DNA from: Marinactinospora thermotolerans DSM 45154
GTDB taxonomy: Bacteria; Actinomycetota; Actinomycetes; Streptosporangiales; Streptosporangiaceae
DNA: 64,000 nt
Assembly: GCF_900167435.1 (NCBI RefSeq)
Contig: NZ_FUWS01000013.1
Location: forward strand, 1-64,000
Reading direction: 5' to 3'
Positions within the stretch are counted from its first letter, which is position 1, and each line of letters starts with the position of its first letter. Under the pieces are notes generated by a model that was not told where the DNA came from, ran no database searches, and worked only from the letters and a program-made list of their open reading frames with translations. The translations under genes were made by a program, and so were the position numbers. Below, one piece after another: positions 7,110-15,405 of the stretch.

Positions 7110-8216
7110 TCACGGGTTCTCGGAGAGGGTCAGTCCGTAGTAGTCGGCCTGGTAGCGGTGTCGGCCGCCCTCGCCGTCGAGGACCGTGATCGTCTCGGCG
7201 GAGTCGATCAGGGAGAGGTCCCCGGGCGAGGGGATGCCCAGCGCCTTGGCCGTCTCGACCAGCATCCAGGCCAGCCGCGTGCCGTCGGCCTCGCCGGGGG
7301 CGAACCCGTCGGAGTGGTAGGCGACCCGCTCAAGGTGGTCCAGCCGCGCCGGTCTCTCGGCGGCGGATATCCAGCCCAGGTCGGGCAGGCCCAGGGACGC
7401 GAGGTTGATCCCCTCCCCCTCCAGCGGGTACACCGCGAGTTCCAGGGTCCCCTCGCAGGCGATGTGGAAGACCCACGGCCCGTGGGTGCCCGGAATCCTG
7501 CCGTGGACGCCCAGGGACAGCCCGATCCCCAGGGCCAGGGTCTCGGCGGGCAGGTTGCGCAGGAAGTCGGCCAGGGTCCGGGCGAACTCCGCCCAGTCGC
7601 CGGCGCGCCACTTCCCGGGGATCCCCAGTCCGGCGTTCTCCCCGGCGTTCGAGGTGGCGAAGAAGCCGCTCAGGGCGTAGGGGGCACCATGCCCCTGCCG
7701 CCACATCCAGCCCTCGACGGGGTCGTTGGGGAAGAGGAGGAGTTCGGGACCGCCGGCACCGGCGTGCACCTCCAGCGTCGTCCCCGTCCTCTGGTCGCGC
7801 CAACGCCGGAAGGGCGCTCCCCAGCCCGGGGGAGAGTCGAAGAAGGGACCGAGGTTGCCGTAGGAACCGATGATGGACGCCGGACGGCCCAGAGCCTGGT
7901 GGACGAGGCCGGCGGCGCGAGCGAAGGCGTGGGCCTTCTCCTGCGGACCGCCCTCGATCCTGGCCAACGGGACATGCAGACCGACGAACTCCTCGGTGTC
8001 CGTGTAGTCGCTCTCATACCGGCCGACCGGACGCAGCCAGGCGTCTCCAGCGGGCAGTCCGGTGCGCAGCCGCGGCGGCGTCCCCTCGTCCCACTCCCAC
8101 CCCAGGGTCGCGGCCACCCGACGCAGGTCCCCCTCCCGCCAGTCCCCGGGGCGGGCCTCACGGAGCCTGCGCGCGAGTTCCCGCACGTCGCTGTCGTCCA
8201 CGTGGATGTCCGGCAT
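7110..8216 (-). CDS. Two-domain DUF6301/TY-Chap-like protein
   Basis: A 368-residue soluble protein. Residues 5-75 (VRELARRLREA, LGWEWDEG, TGLPAGDAWLRP) look like DUF6301, a small domain often found near secreted toxin or type VII genes. Residues 185-365 (GPWVFHIACEGTLELAVYPLEGEG, then WISAAERPARLDHLERVAYH) look like the TY-Chap peptide-binding chaperone group. Both assignments are from memory and tentative. The middle contains GSYGNLGPFF and FRRWRDQRTGTTLEV. ATG 8216 follows GAGGG at 7 nt. The neighbours give no partner toxin. It could be an immunity or chaperone-like protein left from a polymorphic-toxin setting. Confidence 0.65.
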   Translation of the reverse strand: MPDIHVDDSDVRELARRLREARPGDWREGDLRRVAATLGWEWDEGTPPRLRTGLPAGDAWLRPVGRYESDYTDTEEFVGLHVPLARIEGGPQEKAHAFARAAGLVHQALGRPASIIGSYGNLGPFFDSPPGWGAPFRRWRDQRTGTTLEVHAGAGGPELLLFPNDPVEGWMWRQGHGAPYALSGFFATSNAGENAGLGIPGKWRAGDWAEFARTLADFLRNLPAETLALGIGLSLGVHGRIPGTHGPWVFHIACEGTLELAVYPLEGEGINLASLGLPDLGWISAAERPARLDHLERVAYHSDGFAPGEADGTRLAWMLVETAKALGIPSPGDLSLIDSAETITVLDGEGGRHRYQADYYGLTLSENP

Positions 8217-8685
8217 TCGGTTCCCTCAGGTCGTCGGTGTCGGGATCGCGGTGATCCTGGCACCCTCCTACGACACGGAACCGCCCAGTGGTGGCGGGCC
8301 ACCGCCGGCAGGCGCAGGGGCGGCGCGAAGGGCGGGAAGCGGGCGGAGGAACGGGGAGAAGGGCGCGGACACGCGAAAGCGCGAGGGCCGCCTCCGTGTC
8401 CCCCCTCAAAATCACGGAGACGGCCCTCGCCTCGGGAACGGCCGCGGACTCCTCCCCCCTGGAGCCGGCGGCCTCTATAAAGTTCGCGAAGCGGATGGAG
8501 AGTGCTTATCTCTCCCTCGCTGGTACATAGATTATCCAGCCTCACCTGCCAGGACAACCGTCGGTGACAGTCAATTACTTAAAGTAATCGCCAGGACTGG
8601 TTCTCATCCAGGCCAAGTCCTGACGCGCCCTCCTTCAGCAGGGGGGTGACGCGCCGCGCACGGCAGACGCACATAGCCTGGACAG
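8217..8685. other. Structured divergent intergenic region
   Basis: 469 bp between divergent genes, without a recognisable protein gene. It contains an 18-bp hairpin with one mismatch at 8382-8430 (arms GCGAGGGCCGCCTCCGTG and its near complement, loop about 13 nt), GGAGAG/CTCTCC at 8497-8515, the perfect 15-bp palindrome ATTACTTAAAGTAAT at 8574-8588, and AGGACTGG/CCAAGTCCT around 8592-8622. Base composition falls sharply towards AT from about 8470. It could hold an operator, a small RNA with a terminator, or both. Confidence 0.5.
8574..8588. promoter_or_regulatory. Perfect palindrome, candidate operator
   Basis: ATTACTTAAAGTAAT has 7-bp arms about a central A, about 98 bp upstream of the SURF1-like start at 8686. 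It is AT-only apart from its C and G, in a GC-rich genome. The binding protein is unknown. Confidence 0.45.
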
Positions 8686-9525
8686 GTGCGCTTTCCTCTA
8701 CTCCAGCCTCGCTGGCTCGGACTCCACCTGATCGCCGTGCTCGCCGTGGTCGGCTGCGCCCTGCTGGGCTATTGGCAGTTCGAACGCTCCCAGGAGCCCT
8801 CGCGTGAGGCCATCACCAACCCGGTGGAGGACCTCGCCAACGCCAGCGCGCTCGGCGACATGCTCGCTCCCGGAGAGTACATGCCGCAGACGCTGGCGAA
8901 CGAAGCCGTCACCGCCACGGGCGAGTACGACCCCGGCTCCCAGCTCCTGTCGCCGGCGCTGTCACCCGAGGGCGAGGAGGGCTACAACGTGATCGTCCCC
9001 CTCGTCACCGACGAGGGCGTCGCCGTCATCGTCAACCGGGGCTGGATCCCCGAGGCGACCACCGCCGAGGACCTCGACACGCTCCCGTCCGGAGAGGTCA
9101 CCGTGGACGGCTGGCTGATGATGCCACAGGACCAGGCGTCCGAGGGGTATTCGGCGATGTCCGTCCCCGAAGGCCAGATCGAGCGCATCTCCCCGGCGTT
9201 GCTCGTCAACGAGTGGCCCTATCAGCTCTATGGCGGATACGTCGCGCTGTCGGAGCACAGCCCCGGCGGCGCCGGCTCGACGCCGGGGCTGAGCGAGATG
9301 CCACCGCCGCCGCCCGAGACCAAGATCACCTGGAACTTCCGCAACCTCAGCTACGCGGCCCAGTGGCTGGTCTTCGCGGTGGCCGCGATCGCCTTCTGGG
9401 TCTCGCTGATGCGACGCGAACTCGCGGACCACCGTTCCGAAGGGGCCGGCCCCGGCAGCGGCGCACCCGGTTCCGCCTCGGCGGACGAGCCTCAGCGTTC
9501 GGCGGTCGGCGTCGAGGCCGACTGA
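8686..9525 (+). CDS. SURF1-family protein, copy 1
   Basis: A 279-residue SURF1-like protein. SURF1 proteins help assemble haem-copper cytochrome oxidase, probably in haem a insertion. The N-terminal helix is LIAVLAVVGCALLGYWQFERS (11-31). The extracytoplasmic domain carries ATGEYDPG, IVNRGWIP and YQLYGGYVALSE, and the C-terminal helix is WLVFAVAAIAFWVSLMRRE near 225-243. GTG 8686 has no ribosome site. TAGCCT lies 6 nt before it, so the mRNA is probably leaderless. A second SURF1 gene lies at 23516-24349 with the same -10 sequence. The last 34 bp overlap the convergent DUF3817 gene. Confidence 0.9.
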   Translation: MRFPLLQPRWLGLHLIAVLAVVGCALLGYWQFERSQEPSREAITNPVEDLANASALGDMLAPGEYMPQTLANEAVTATGEYDPGSQLLSPALSPEGEEGYNVIVPLVTDEGVAVIVNRGWIPEATTAEDLDTLPSGEVTVDGWLMMPQDQASEGYSAMSVPEGQIERISPALLVNEWPYQLYGGYVALSEHSPGGAGSTPGLSEMPPPPPETKITWNFRNLSYAAQWLVFAVAAIAFWVSLMRRELADHRSEGAGPGSGAPGSASADEPQRSAVGVEAD

Positions 9526-9851
9526 GGCGTGGCCTCGGCCGCCTTCTCCTGGCGGACGATGCGGTGCTCGACGAAGAAACCGAGCACCGGGATCGTGCCG
9601 GCGAGCATGACCCCGACCGTCCGCAGGGCGGGCCACTTGCGATCCATCGCCAGCCACAGCACGACCAGCACGTAGACCATGTAGATGTACCCATGGGGGA
9701 TGGCGATCGCCGGCATGAGCCAGGTGTCTTCGTCGTAGAGGTACTTCACCGGCATGGCGACGAAGGTGAGCAGCAGCAGCCACACACCCGTCACATAGGC
9801 CAGCACCCGATACAGCGTGAGCGGGAGACGCTTCTTTTCCACAGAGGGCAC
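9492..9851 (-). CDS. DUF3817-family small membrane protein
   Basis: A 119-residue integral membrane protein with three hydrophobic segments: VTGVWLLLLTFVAMPVKYL (about 20-38), PHGYIYMVYVLVVLWLAMDRKW (53-74) and LRTVGVMLAGTIPVLGFFVEHRI (76-98). The PHGYIYMVYV segment and the conserved charged EHR fit DUF3817, a family of unknown function common in actinobacteria. The start may be GTG 9851 or GTG 9842; the latter has GAGG 8 nt ahead. Its 3' end overlaps the convergent SURF1 gene by 34 bp. Confidence 0.85.
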   Translation of the reverse strand: MPSVEKKRLPLTLYRVLAYVTGVWLLLLTFVAMPVKYLYDEDTWLMPAIAIPHGYIYMVYVLVVLWLAMDRKWPALRTVGVMLAGTIPVLGFFVEHRIVRQEKAAEATPQSASTPTAER

Positions 9852-9870
9852 CTCGGACTAGGGACGGCAC

Positions 9871-9914
9871 ACGCCCTCAGCGGCGCCCGAGGGAACGGGC
9901 ACCGCCGAGGGCGT
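9871..9914 (-). terminator. Terminator of the glycosyltransferase gene
   Basis: ACGCCCTC plus GCGG on one side (9871-9883) pairs with CCGC plus GAGGGCGT (9902-9914), with one mismatch. On the minus strand it follows the synthase gene ending at 9966. On the plus strand a TTCTTCC run follows. Confidence 0.65.
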
Positions 9915-9965
9915 TCTTCCTCCCTGAGCCTAAGTGCTGTGGTGAGCAGCCGTTATCCGGGTTCG

Positions 9966-11525
9966 TCACAGCGTCTGGGCGGAGCGCTCCGGGCTCTTCC
10001 ACCGCCCGTCGGACTTCGCCGTCCACGCCTGCGGGATCGTGCGCAGCGTCAGATAGGCGTCGATCACGCGGACCGGCAGGAAGAACAACCCGTAGACGAG
10101 GTAGCCCGGCCGACGCCGGACCATCGCCATGACGCATGTGAGCACGTAGTCGGGGACGAACAGGCCGACCGCGATGACGGTCAGGGGAAGCACCGCCGTG
10201 ACCGCGGCGTAGCCGCTCTCGTACCACCCGAACGCCAGGACCGCGTCGTCGGTGAGCATCGGCAGCAGGGTGAACACCCCGAGCGCGACCGTGGTCAGCA
10301 GGGTCACCGCGACGAGCACGACTTCCAGGATGTAGAAGAACAGCGCGAACCAGAACAGACTCGGCCAGACGCCGTGGCGCCGGACCGTCTGCCAGAAGCC
10401 GAGCGTCCAGCGCCGCACCTGGCTGACGTAGTCGCCCAAGGTGAAGGGGTCCTGACAGTAGGCCTTGGTGTCGGGCCGCATCGAGATGCGCCCCAGGCTC
10501 TTGTGGTGGACCTCGAAGGTCATGTTGAAGTCCTCGATCACCAGACCTCGCGGGTTGATGTCGATGTGCTTGAGGACGCTGGTCCGGTAGGCGCTGGCGA
10601 ACCCCGGCACGATGAACGTCGCGCTGGTGAACCGCCAGGTCTGGCCGAAGCGGATCAGGTACTGGAGCAGCCAGTACAGCCGGTCGCGGTAGGCCGAGAT
10701 GAGCCGTCCCACGACCGTGCGCTCCTTCGGCTTCCACTCGGCCACGACGAAGCCCGCGACCGCGGCGACCGTGGGATCGCCGAACTGCCGCCGGGCCCCC
10801 TCGACGTAGTTCTCGTCCAGCTCGGTGTCGGCGTCGAGGATCACCACGCCGTCGTAGTTCTCGATCAGGTCGAACTCGGCGATCACGGCTTCGATGGCGC
10901 CCGCCTTGCCGCGGTTGCTGAGCAGCTCCAAGACGTTGACACCGGTCTCGGCGGCGATGTCGGCGGTCGCGTCGTTGGAGCTGTCGGAGACGACGTAGAT
11001 GTCCCAGCGGTTGAACAGGCGCAGGGCCGACCTGATGGCCCCGTCGATGACGGGCTCCTCGTTGTGGGCCGGGATGATGACGGCCAGGGCCATCGGCTCC
11101 GCCGCTGTCCGCGGCGGAGCGGGATCGGCCGTGTCCGATTCCGTCCGGACGGCGACGGCCGTGGTATTCCCCACGTCGTCACCGCCGTCGCCGTCTTGGG
11201 CCGAGGAGCGGACCCTGACCAGGGAACGGCCGCGTTCGGCGACCGCGCCGAGGGCCCTGTCCTCGGTCGTGTGCCCGCTCGCGACCGCCCTGGCCCGGCG
11301 GCGGGCGAGTGTCTGAATCGACTCGTCTCCCAGACGGAGCAGGCCGACGAAGGACCAGACGAGCAGGTTGACCCCGAACGCCATCCAGAGGAACAGCGGC
11401 GCCGGGGTGTCTCCCGTGCCCGCTGAGTCGAGGGCGAAGCGGATCCATTGCACGAACAGGACGACCGCCAACGTCAAGGCGAGCAGTCCCGCGAGCCAAC
11501 TTCCGATGAAACGTGCCGTTCGCAC
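9966..11525 (-). CDS. Membrane-embedded processive glycosyltransferase (GT2)
   Basis: A 519-residue polysaccharide synthase of the NodC/IcaA/hyaluronan-synthase type. It has two N-terminal helices (about 7-27 and 45-65) and a low-complexity cytoplasmic linker of about 70 residues. The GT-A domain holds VIIPAHNEEPVIDG, the substrate-binding LDADTELD, the acceptor-site IEDFNMTFEVH and the QVRRW motif. Four or so C-terminal helices follow. It probably polymerises a sugar nucleotide and threads the chain through the membrane. I start at GTG 11525 because CCCCGGAGGA lies at the right distance; the ATG at 11597 has only an abutting AGGGG. It is divergent from a WbqC/PIG-L/epimerase operon, which suggests a joint glycan pathway. 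The product cannot be predicted. Confidence 0.88.
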   Translation of the reverse strand: MRTARFIGSWLAGLLALTLAVVLFVQWIRFALDSAGTGDTPAPLFLWMAFGVNLLVWSFVGLLRLGDESIQTLARRRARAVASGHTTEDRALGAVAERGRSLVRVRSSAQDGDGGDDVGNTTAVAVRTESDTADPAPPRTAAEPMALAVIIPAHNEEPVIDGAIRSALRLFNRWDIYVVSDSSNDATADIAAETGVNVLELLSNRGKAGAIEAVIAEFDLIENYDGVVILDADTELDENYVEGARRQFGDPTVAAVAGFVVAEWKPKERTVVGRLISAYRDRLYWLLQYLIRFGQTWRFTSATFIVPGFASAYRTSVLKHIDINPRGLVIEDFNMTFEVHHKSLGRISMRPDTKAYCQDPFTLGDYVSQVRRWTLGFWQTVRRHGVWPSLFWFALFFYILEVVLVAVTLLTTVALGVFTLLPMLTDDAVLAFGWYESGYAAVTAVLPLTVIAVGLFVPDYVLTCVMAMVRRRPGYLVYGLFFLPVRVIDAYLTLRTIPQAWTAKSDGRWKSPERSAQTL

Positions 11526-11882
11526 TGGTTGTCCTCCGGGGTGCAGGCGGGTTCCGGCCGACCGGTAACCGACGAAACCGGCGATATGTTGACGCATCCC
11601 CTATGGGACTAGTTCACCGGTGATCGCGACCTATGTAGGCCACGCAAATCCTATGCCCGGACTTGCGACCGCTGTGCCCCATTGATGCAATACCGGAAGG
11701 GGCTTAGTTGGCGCCACCTGTTCTACGAACTTTCCTCGTATTCGCTCCTTCACCTTCAAGACCACCGGGAAGCCGAATCATCCACGGAACCATCCGTGAG
11801 ACGGGCGCAGGGGCCACGTGGTGGACGGCCCTCCCGGTGCCGGCGCCACATCAGGCACACAACGCCTCGGAAGGGAACCACA
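11526..11882. other. Divergent promoter region of the glycan module
   Basis: 357 bp between the synthase (leftward) and the WbqC operon (rightward). Base composition is more AT-rich around 11640-11780. I see no gene and no strong palindrome in it. It should carry both promoters. Confidence 0.4.
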
Positions 11883-12593
11883 GTGCGCGTCGCCATGCAC
11901 CAGCCGCACTATCTGCCCTGGCTGGGGCTCCTTGACAAGGCCGATCGCAGCGACCTGTTCGTTGTGCTCGACCACGTCCAGTACGAACGGAGGGGGTGGC
12001 AGAACCGCAACTACATCGCCTCGAAGAGCGGCCCGGTCCTGCTGACGGTCCCCGTGGTCAACCGGAGCCGCAACGAACAGATCCGGGACAAGGTCATCGA
12101 CCGAACCCGGCCATGGCGGGAAAAACATCTACGGGCTATCTCAGAACACGGCTACCGGACGGCCCCATTCTGGAAGGATTTCGGTCCAGAGATCACCGCC
12201 ATCTACGACACCGATTGGGAACGCCTCATCGACATCTCATTGGCCACTACTTACTTCATTTTTAACGCCTTCGGGATCACCACCCCGGTTGTCCGTTCCA
12301 GTGAACTCGGGGAATTCCCGGGCCAGAAAAGCGAACTCCTGGCCCAGATCTCCGCGAAGGTCGGCGCCGACACCATGCTCTCCGGCGACGGCGCCCGCGG
12401 CTACGTCGATCCGGAGGTCTTCCGCCGCTACGGCGTCGAAGTGGAGTGGCAGAACTTCCGGCATCCCGAGTATCCGCAGTTCCACCGCAAGGGAGGGGAG
12501 TTCCTGCCCCGGTTGGCCGCTGTGGACCTGCTGCTCAACGCCGGACCCGAAGGGATGGAGCTGGTGCGCGCGGCACGCGTCACCGACGGCTAG
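11883..12593 (+). CDS. WbqC-like family protein
   Basis: A 236-residue protein of the WbqC family. These occur in O-antigen and other glycan loci and are proposed to transfer or modify amino-sugar groups, but the chemistry is not settled. The family start is clear: MHQPHYLPWLGLLDKADRSD, then FVVLDHVQYERRGWQNRN near 30-47, LTVPVVNRS near 58 and SGDGARGYVDPEVFRRYGVEVEWQNF near 170-195. GTG 11883 has AAGGGA upstream. It is the first gene of a rightward set with the PIG-L deacetylase and epimerase, divergent from the GT2 synthase. A short AT-rich patch near 12230-12265 differs from its surroundings. Confidence 0.88.
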   Translation: MRVAMHQPHYLPWLGLLDKADRSDLFVVLDHVQYERRGWQNRNYIASKSGPVLLTVPVVNRSRNEQIRDKVIDRTRPWREKHLRAISEHGYRTAPFWKDFGPEITAIYDTDWERLIDISLATTYFIFNAFGITTPVVRSSELGEFPGQKSELLAQISAKVGADTMLSGDGARGYVDPEVFRRYGVEVEWQNFRHPEYPQFHRKGGEFLPRLAAVDLLLNAGPEGMELVRAARVTDG

Positions 12594-12688
12594 ATCTCCC
12601 GGCGGCACGGCCGCCGTCCCGCCGGCCACGGCATCCCGCATACCTCCCGCGTGACTCCGTACCCGCAATCCCCCTGTTAGGACATGGC

Positions 12689-13402
12689 ATGACGATCGAT
12701 TGGGCCAAGGAACGGATTCTCATCTTCGCGCCTCACCCCGATGACGAGACGTTGGGGTGCGGCGGGCTGATGAGCAAGGCGAAGGCGGCCGGAGCCGAGG
12801 TCTTCGTCCAGTTCATCACGGTGGGCGACACCGCGGACTTCTCCGCGGCGGGGCTGTCCACCGCCGAGGAGCGGTTCCGTGAGATCAAGGAAGTCGCCGA
12901 CTTCTACCGCTGGGACGACTGGAACATCGCCTTCCCCGGCGACGAGTACCACCTGAAGCTGGACCGGCTGCCACGATTCGAACTGGCCAACGCGATCGAA
13001 CGCCACAGTCCTCTGGCCATCGCCGAGCTCCGCCCGAGCGTGGTCATCACGCCCCACTGGACGAGCTACAACCAGGACCATCGCGCCACGGCCGAGGCCG
13101 TGCACACCGCGCTGCGCCCTTCCGACAACCGGATGCGGCACCATCCTCGCCTGGTCCTGGCCTACGAGGAGGCCGCCGACCAGTGGCGTTACGAGGCCAC
13201 CACCTCGCCCAACCTCCTCGTGGAACTGACCGAGGAGCATCTCGACGACAAGATCACCGCCATGCGCCTCTACGGAACCCAGATCCACGGGCATCCGCAC
13301 ACCCGCTCGGAGCTGACGCTACGCAGCCTGGCCGCGTTGCGCGGAATGCAGAGCGGGGTGGCCTTCGCCGAGGGCTACCACACGCTGCGCTGGCTGGCCT
13401 GA
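12689..13402 (+). CDS. PIG-L family deacetylase
   Basis: A 237-residue zinc-dependent LmbE/PIG-L enzyme. The metal motif is APHPDDETLGCGG (residues 14-26), and the second metal site is TPHWTSYNQDHRAT around 118-131, with the His, Asn and Asp-His spacing of the family. Such enzymes remove N-acetyl groups from GlcNAc-containing substrates, for example MshB in mycothiol synthesis or antibiotic glycans. Next to a glycan synthase and an epimerase, a carbohydrate substrate is likely. ATG 12689 has AGGA 7 nt ahead. An overlapping ATG 5 nt earlier is out of frame and stops at once. Confidence 0.92.
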   Translation: MTIDWAKERILIFAPHPDDETLGCGGLMSKAKAAGAEVFVQFITVGDTADFSAAGLSTAEERFREIKEVADFYRWDDWNIAFPGDEYHLKLDRLPRFELANAIERHSPLAIAELRPSVVITPHWTSYNQDHRATAEAVHTALRPSDNRMRHHPRLVLAYEEAADQWRYEATTSPNLLVELTEEHLDDKITAMRLYGTQIHGHPHTRSELTLRSLAALRGMQSGVAFAEGYHTLRWLA

Positions 13403-13466
13403 GCCCCGACGCGGCCCGGGACCTGTGACAGGGAAGACACCAAGCACCCTTGGAGGGGAAACGACG

Positions 13467-14456
13467 ATGAAGGCCGTTGTGACCGGCGGTGCCGGGTTCA
13501 TAGGTTCCCATCTCTGCGACTACCTCGTCGCCCACGGGCACGAGGTGGTCGTCCTGGACGATCTGTCAACGGGGTCGGAACGCAACCTCGAACAGCTCAT
13601 CGGGAATCCCGCCTTCGAGCTGGTCAAGGGTTCCATCCTGGACAAGTCACTGGTCGGCGACCTGGTCGGCGACTGCGACACGGTGTTCCACCTGGCCGCC
13701 GCGGTCGGTGTCCACACCATTGTGGACAAGCCGTTGCAGTCGCTGCGCATCAACCTGCACGGCACGGAGAACGTCGTGGAGGCCGCCGCATCCCACGGCG
13801 CCCGCTTCCTGGTGGCCTCCACCAGCGAGGTCTACGGGAAGAACGACGCGGACGGCCTCACCGAGGACGCCGACCGCATCCTGGGATCCCCTTTGAAGAG
13901 CCGCTGGTCCTACGCCGCGGCCAAGGGGCTCGACGAACTCGTCGCCTACATCTACGGCCAGGAGACCGGCCTGCCCTGTGTCATCACGCGGTTCTTCAAC
14001 ATCGTCGGTCCCCGTCAGACCGGTCGTTACGGCATGGTGGTGCCGCGCTTCGTCGCTCAGGCCCTGGCCGGCGAACCGATCACCGTCTACGGTGACGGCA
14101 CCCAGCGGCGCTGCTTCGGTTCGGTGTTCGACATCATCCCGGCGATGGTCAGGCTCATGGACACCCCCGCGGCCTACAACCAGGCCGTGAACCTCGGGGG
14201 GATGGAGGAGGTCTCCATCAAGGGCCTGGCCGAGCGTGTCATCGAGCTGACCGGCTCCACCAGCGAGGTGCGGTTGGTCTCCTACGAGGACGCCTACGGC
14301 GAGGGGTACGAGGACATGCAACGGCGCATGCCCGACACCTCCCTGGCGGCCGACCTCATCGGATACGAGCCACAGCGCCGGCTCGACGACATCATCACCT
14401 CCATCATCGAGTACAAGCGTGCCGGCGCCCCCTCGCCGCGGGTGACGATCGCCTGA
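13467..14456 (+). CDS. NAD-dependent nucleotide-sugar epimerase/dehydratase
   Basis: A 329-residue extended short-chain dehydrogenase. The Rossmann motif TGGAGFIGSHLCDY is at residues 7-20, the Ser of the triad lies in ASTSEVYGKN, and the Tyr-Lys pair is in SYAAAKGLDE. The sugar-side segment is NIVGPRQTGRYGMVVPRFV, typical of UDP-glucose 4-epimerase and UDP-glucuronate decarboxylase relatives. Which sugar it acts on cannot be decided. GGAGGGG lies 8 nt before ATG 13467. As third gene behind WbqC and PIG-L it likely supplies or tailors an activated sugar for the GT2 synthase. Confidence 0.9.
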   Translation: MKAVVTGGAGFIGSHLCDYLVAHGHEVVVLDDLSTGSERNLEQLIGNPAFELVKGSILDKSLVGDLVGDCDTVFHLAAAVGVHTIVDKPLQSLRINLHGTENVVEAAASHGARFLVASTSEVYGKNDADGLTEDADRILGSPLKSRWSYAAAKGLDELVAYIYGQETGLPCVITRFFNIVGPRQTGRYGMVVPRFVAQALAGEPITVYGDGTQRRCFGSVFDIIPAMVRLMDTPAAYNQAVNLGGMEEVSIKGLAERVIELTGSTSEVRLVSYEDAYGEGYEDMQRRMPDTSLAADLIGYEPQRRLDDIITSIIEYKRAGAPSPRVTIA

Positions 14457-14471
14457 CCGGGCCGGCGGCCC

Positions 14472-14843
14472 TCACCCGAGTACCGCGGTCACCGCGACCA
14501 CGACACCGAGGGCCGCCACGGAACCACTGAGCAGGAACAACGCCCACGGCCGGGCAACAGGCGCCGGTGGGGTGCCGGTCGCGTCGTCGTGGCAGCCGTG
14601 GTCGGTCGCCCGCCATCGCCGGCGGACATGGACCATCAACACCCCCGCCACGGCGAGCACCACCAGGCCGATCGGCAACCGGTGCAGCGCCTCCACCGCG
14701 CGCCCGGTCGCCGCCGTGACGTCGTGGAAGGGGTCACGCACGTACAGCAGGACCGTCGCGATGACGACGATGAGCGTGCGCTGCCAGGAGAGGAGCGTCC
14801 GTTCCGGCTGGAGTCCCGGGTCCCTTCCCGGACGCCGGCTCAC
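14472..14843 (-). CDS. DUF202 membrane protein, second of pair
   Basis: A 123-residue three-helix membrane protein. The DUF202 signature QPERTLLSWQRTLIVVIATVLLY lies at the start, followed by LPIGLVVLAVAGVLMVHVRRR and WALFLLSGSVAALGVVVAV. GTG 14843 overlaps the stop of the upstream DUF202 gene as GTGA, so translation is coupled. Function is unknown for the family. The pairing suggests a heteromeric membrane complex. A histidine and acid-rich cytoplasmic loop (TDHGCHDD) links helices two and three. Confidence 0.85.
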   Translation of the reverse strand: MSRRPGRDPGLQPERTLLSWQRTLIVVIATVLLYVRDPFHDVTAATGRAVEALHRLPIGLVVLAVAGVLMVHVRRRWRATDHGCHDDATGTPPAPVARPWALFLLSGSVAALGVVVAVTAVLG

Positions 14844-15202
14844 GGCCAGTAGTTTCCGATGACGACGGTCGCGCACACCAGCGTGACGCCTATCGTGGTG
14901 ATCACCGGCAGCGCGCTCACCGGCAGCGGTCGGCCCTGGCGCATGGCCCGTTGCACGCGGATCCAGCGCAGCGGGGCATAGACCGTGATGACGACCGCCA
15001 GGGCCGTGAGCGCCAGGCCCACGGTCATCCGCGCCCACGGGGTCCACTGGAGCGGAACCAGGTGCAGTACCGCGACCGCTCCCGCGATCAGGGCCAGGGC
15101 CGTACGGATCCAGGCGAGGAAGGTCCGTTCGTTGGCGAGGGTGAAGCGGTAGTCCGGCTCCCCCTCCTCACCGGTCCGCCCCCGGTCTGGCAGCAGTCCC
15201 AC
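14840..15202 (-). CDS. DUF202 (YidH-like) membrane protein, first of pair
   Basis: A 120-residue protein of the YidH/DUF202 family. The signature FTLANERTFLAWIRTALALIAGAV lies near residues 20-43, and two further helices follow (MTVGLALTALAVVITVYAPL and LPVITTIGVTLVCATVVIGNY). GTG 15202 is preceded by GGGGGA. It is coupled to the second DUF202 gene. The role is unknown. The operon is divergent from thioredoxin, which may or may not mean shared regulation. Confidence 0.87.
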   Translation of the reverse strand: MGLLPDRGRTGEEGEPDYRFTLANERTFLAWIRTALALIAGAVAVLHLVPLQWTPWARMTVGLALTALAVVITVYAPLRWIRVQRAMRQGRPLPVSALPVITTIGVTLVCATVVIGNYWP

Positions 15203-15405
15203 CGTTCCCCCGTCTCATCGGTTCTCCGCCCCGACAGCCTGAGGGTAGCCTCGACGGGATTTTCCTCCCAAGTCGGTATCTATCAGGGGTTTTGTCGGAA
15301 ATTGACGTTGCGGGGAGGTGTTCCATGCCACGGAGAGGCTTGTGGAACAAAACAACGGGCAAGACCGCTCTACGAGAGAAAACCCCATCGCGATCAGGAG
15401 ACTCC

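Noticed and set aside
9213-11426. A 737-codon plus-strand frame opposite the GT2 synthase.
   Set aside because: The product is His/Gln/Arg/Asp-rich without motifs. The synthase on the other strand has all family signatures.
15240-15405. SigR-type promoter for thioredoxin.
   Set aside because: GGGAT occurs at about 15255, but no GTT follows at the required 18-19 nt.
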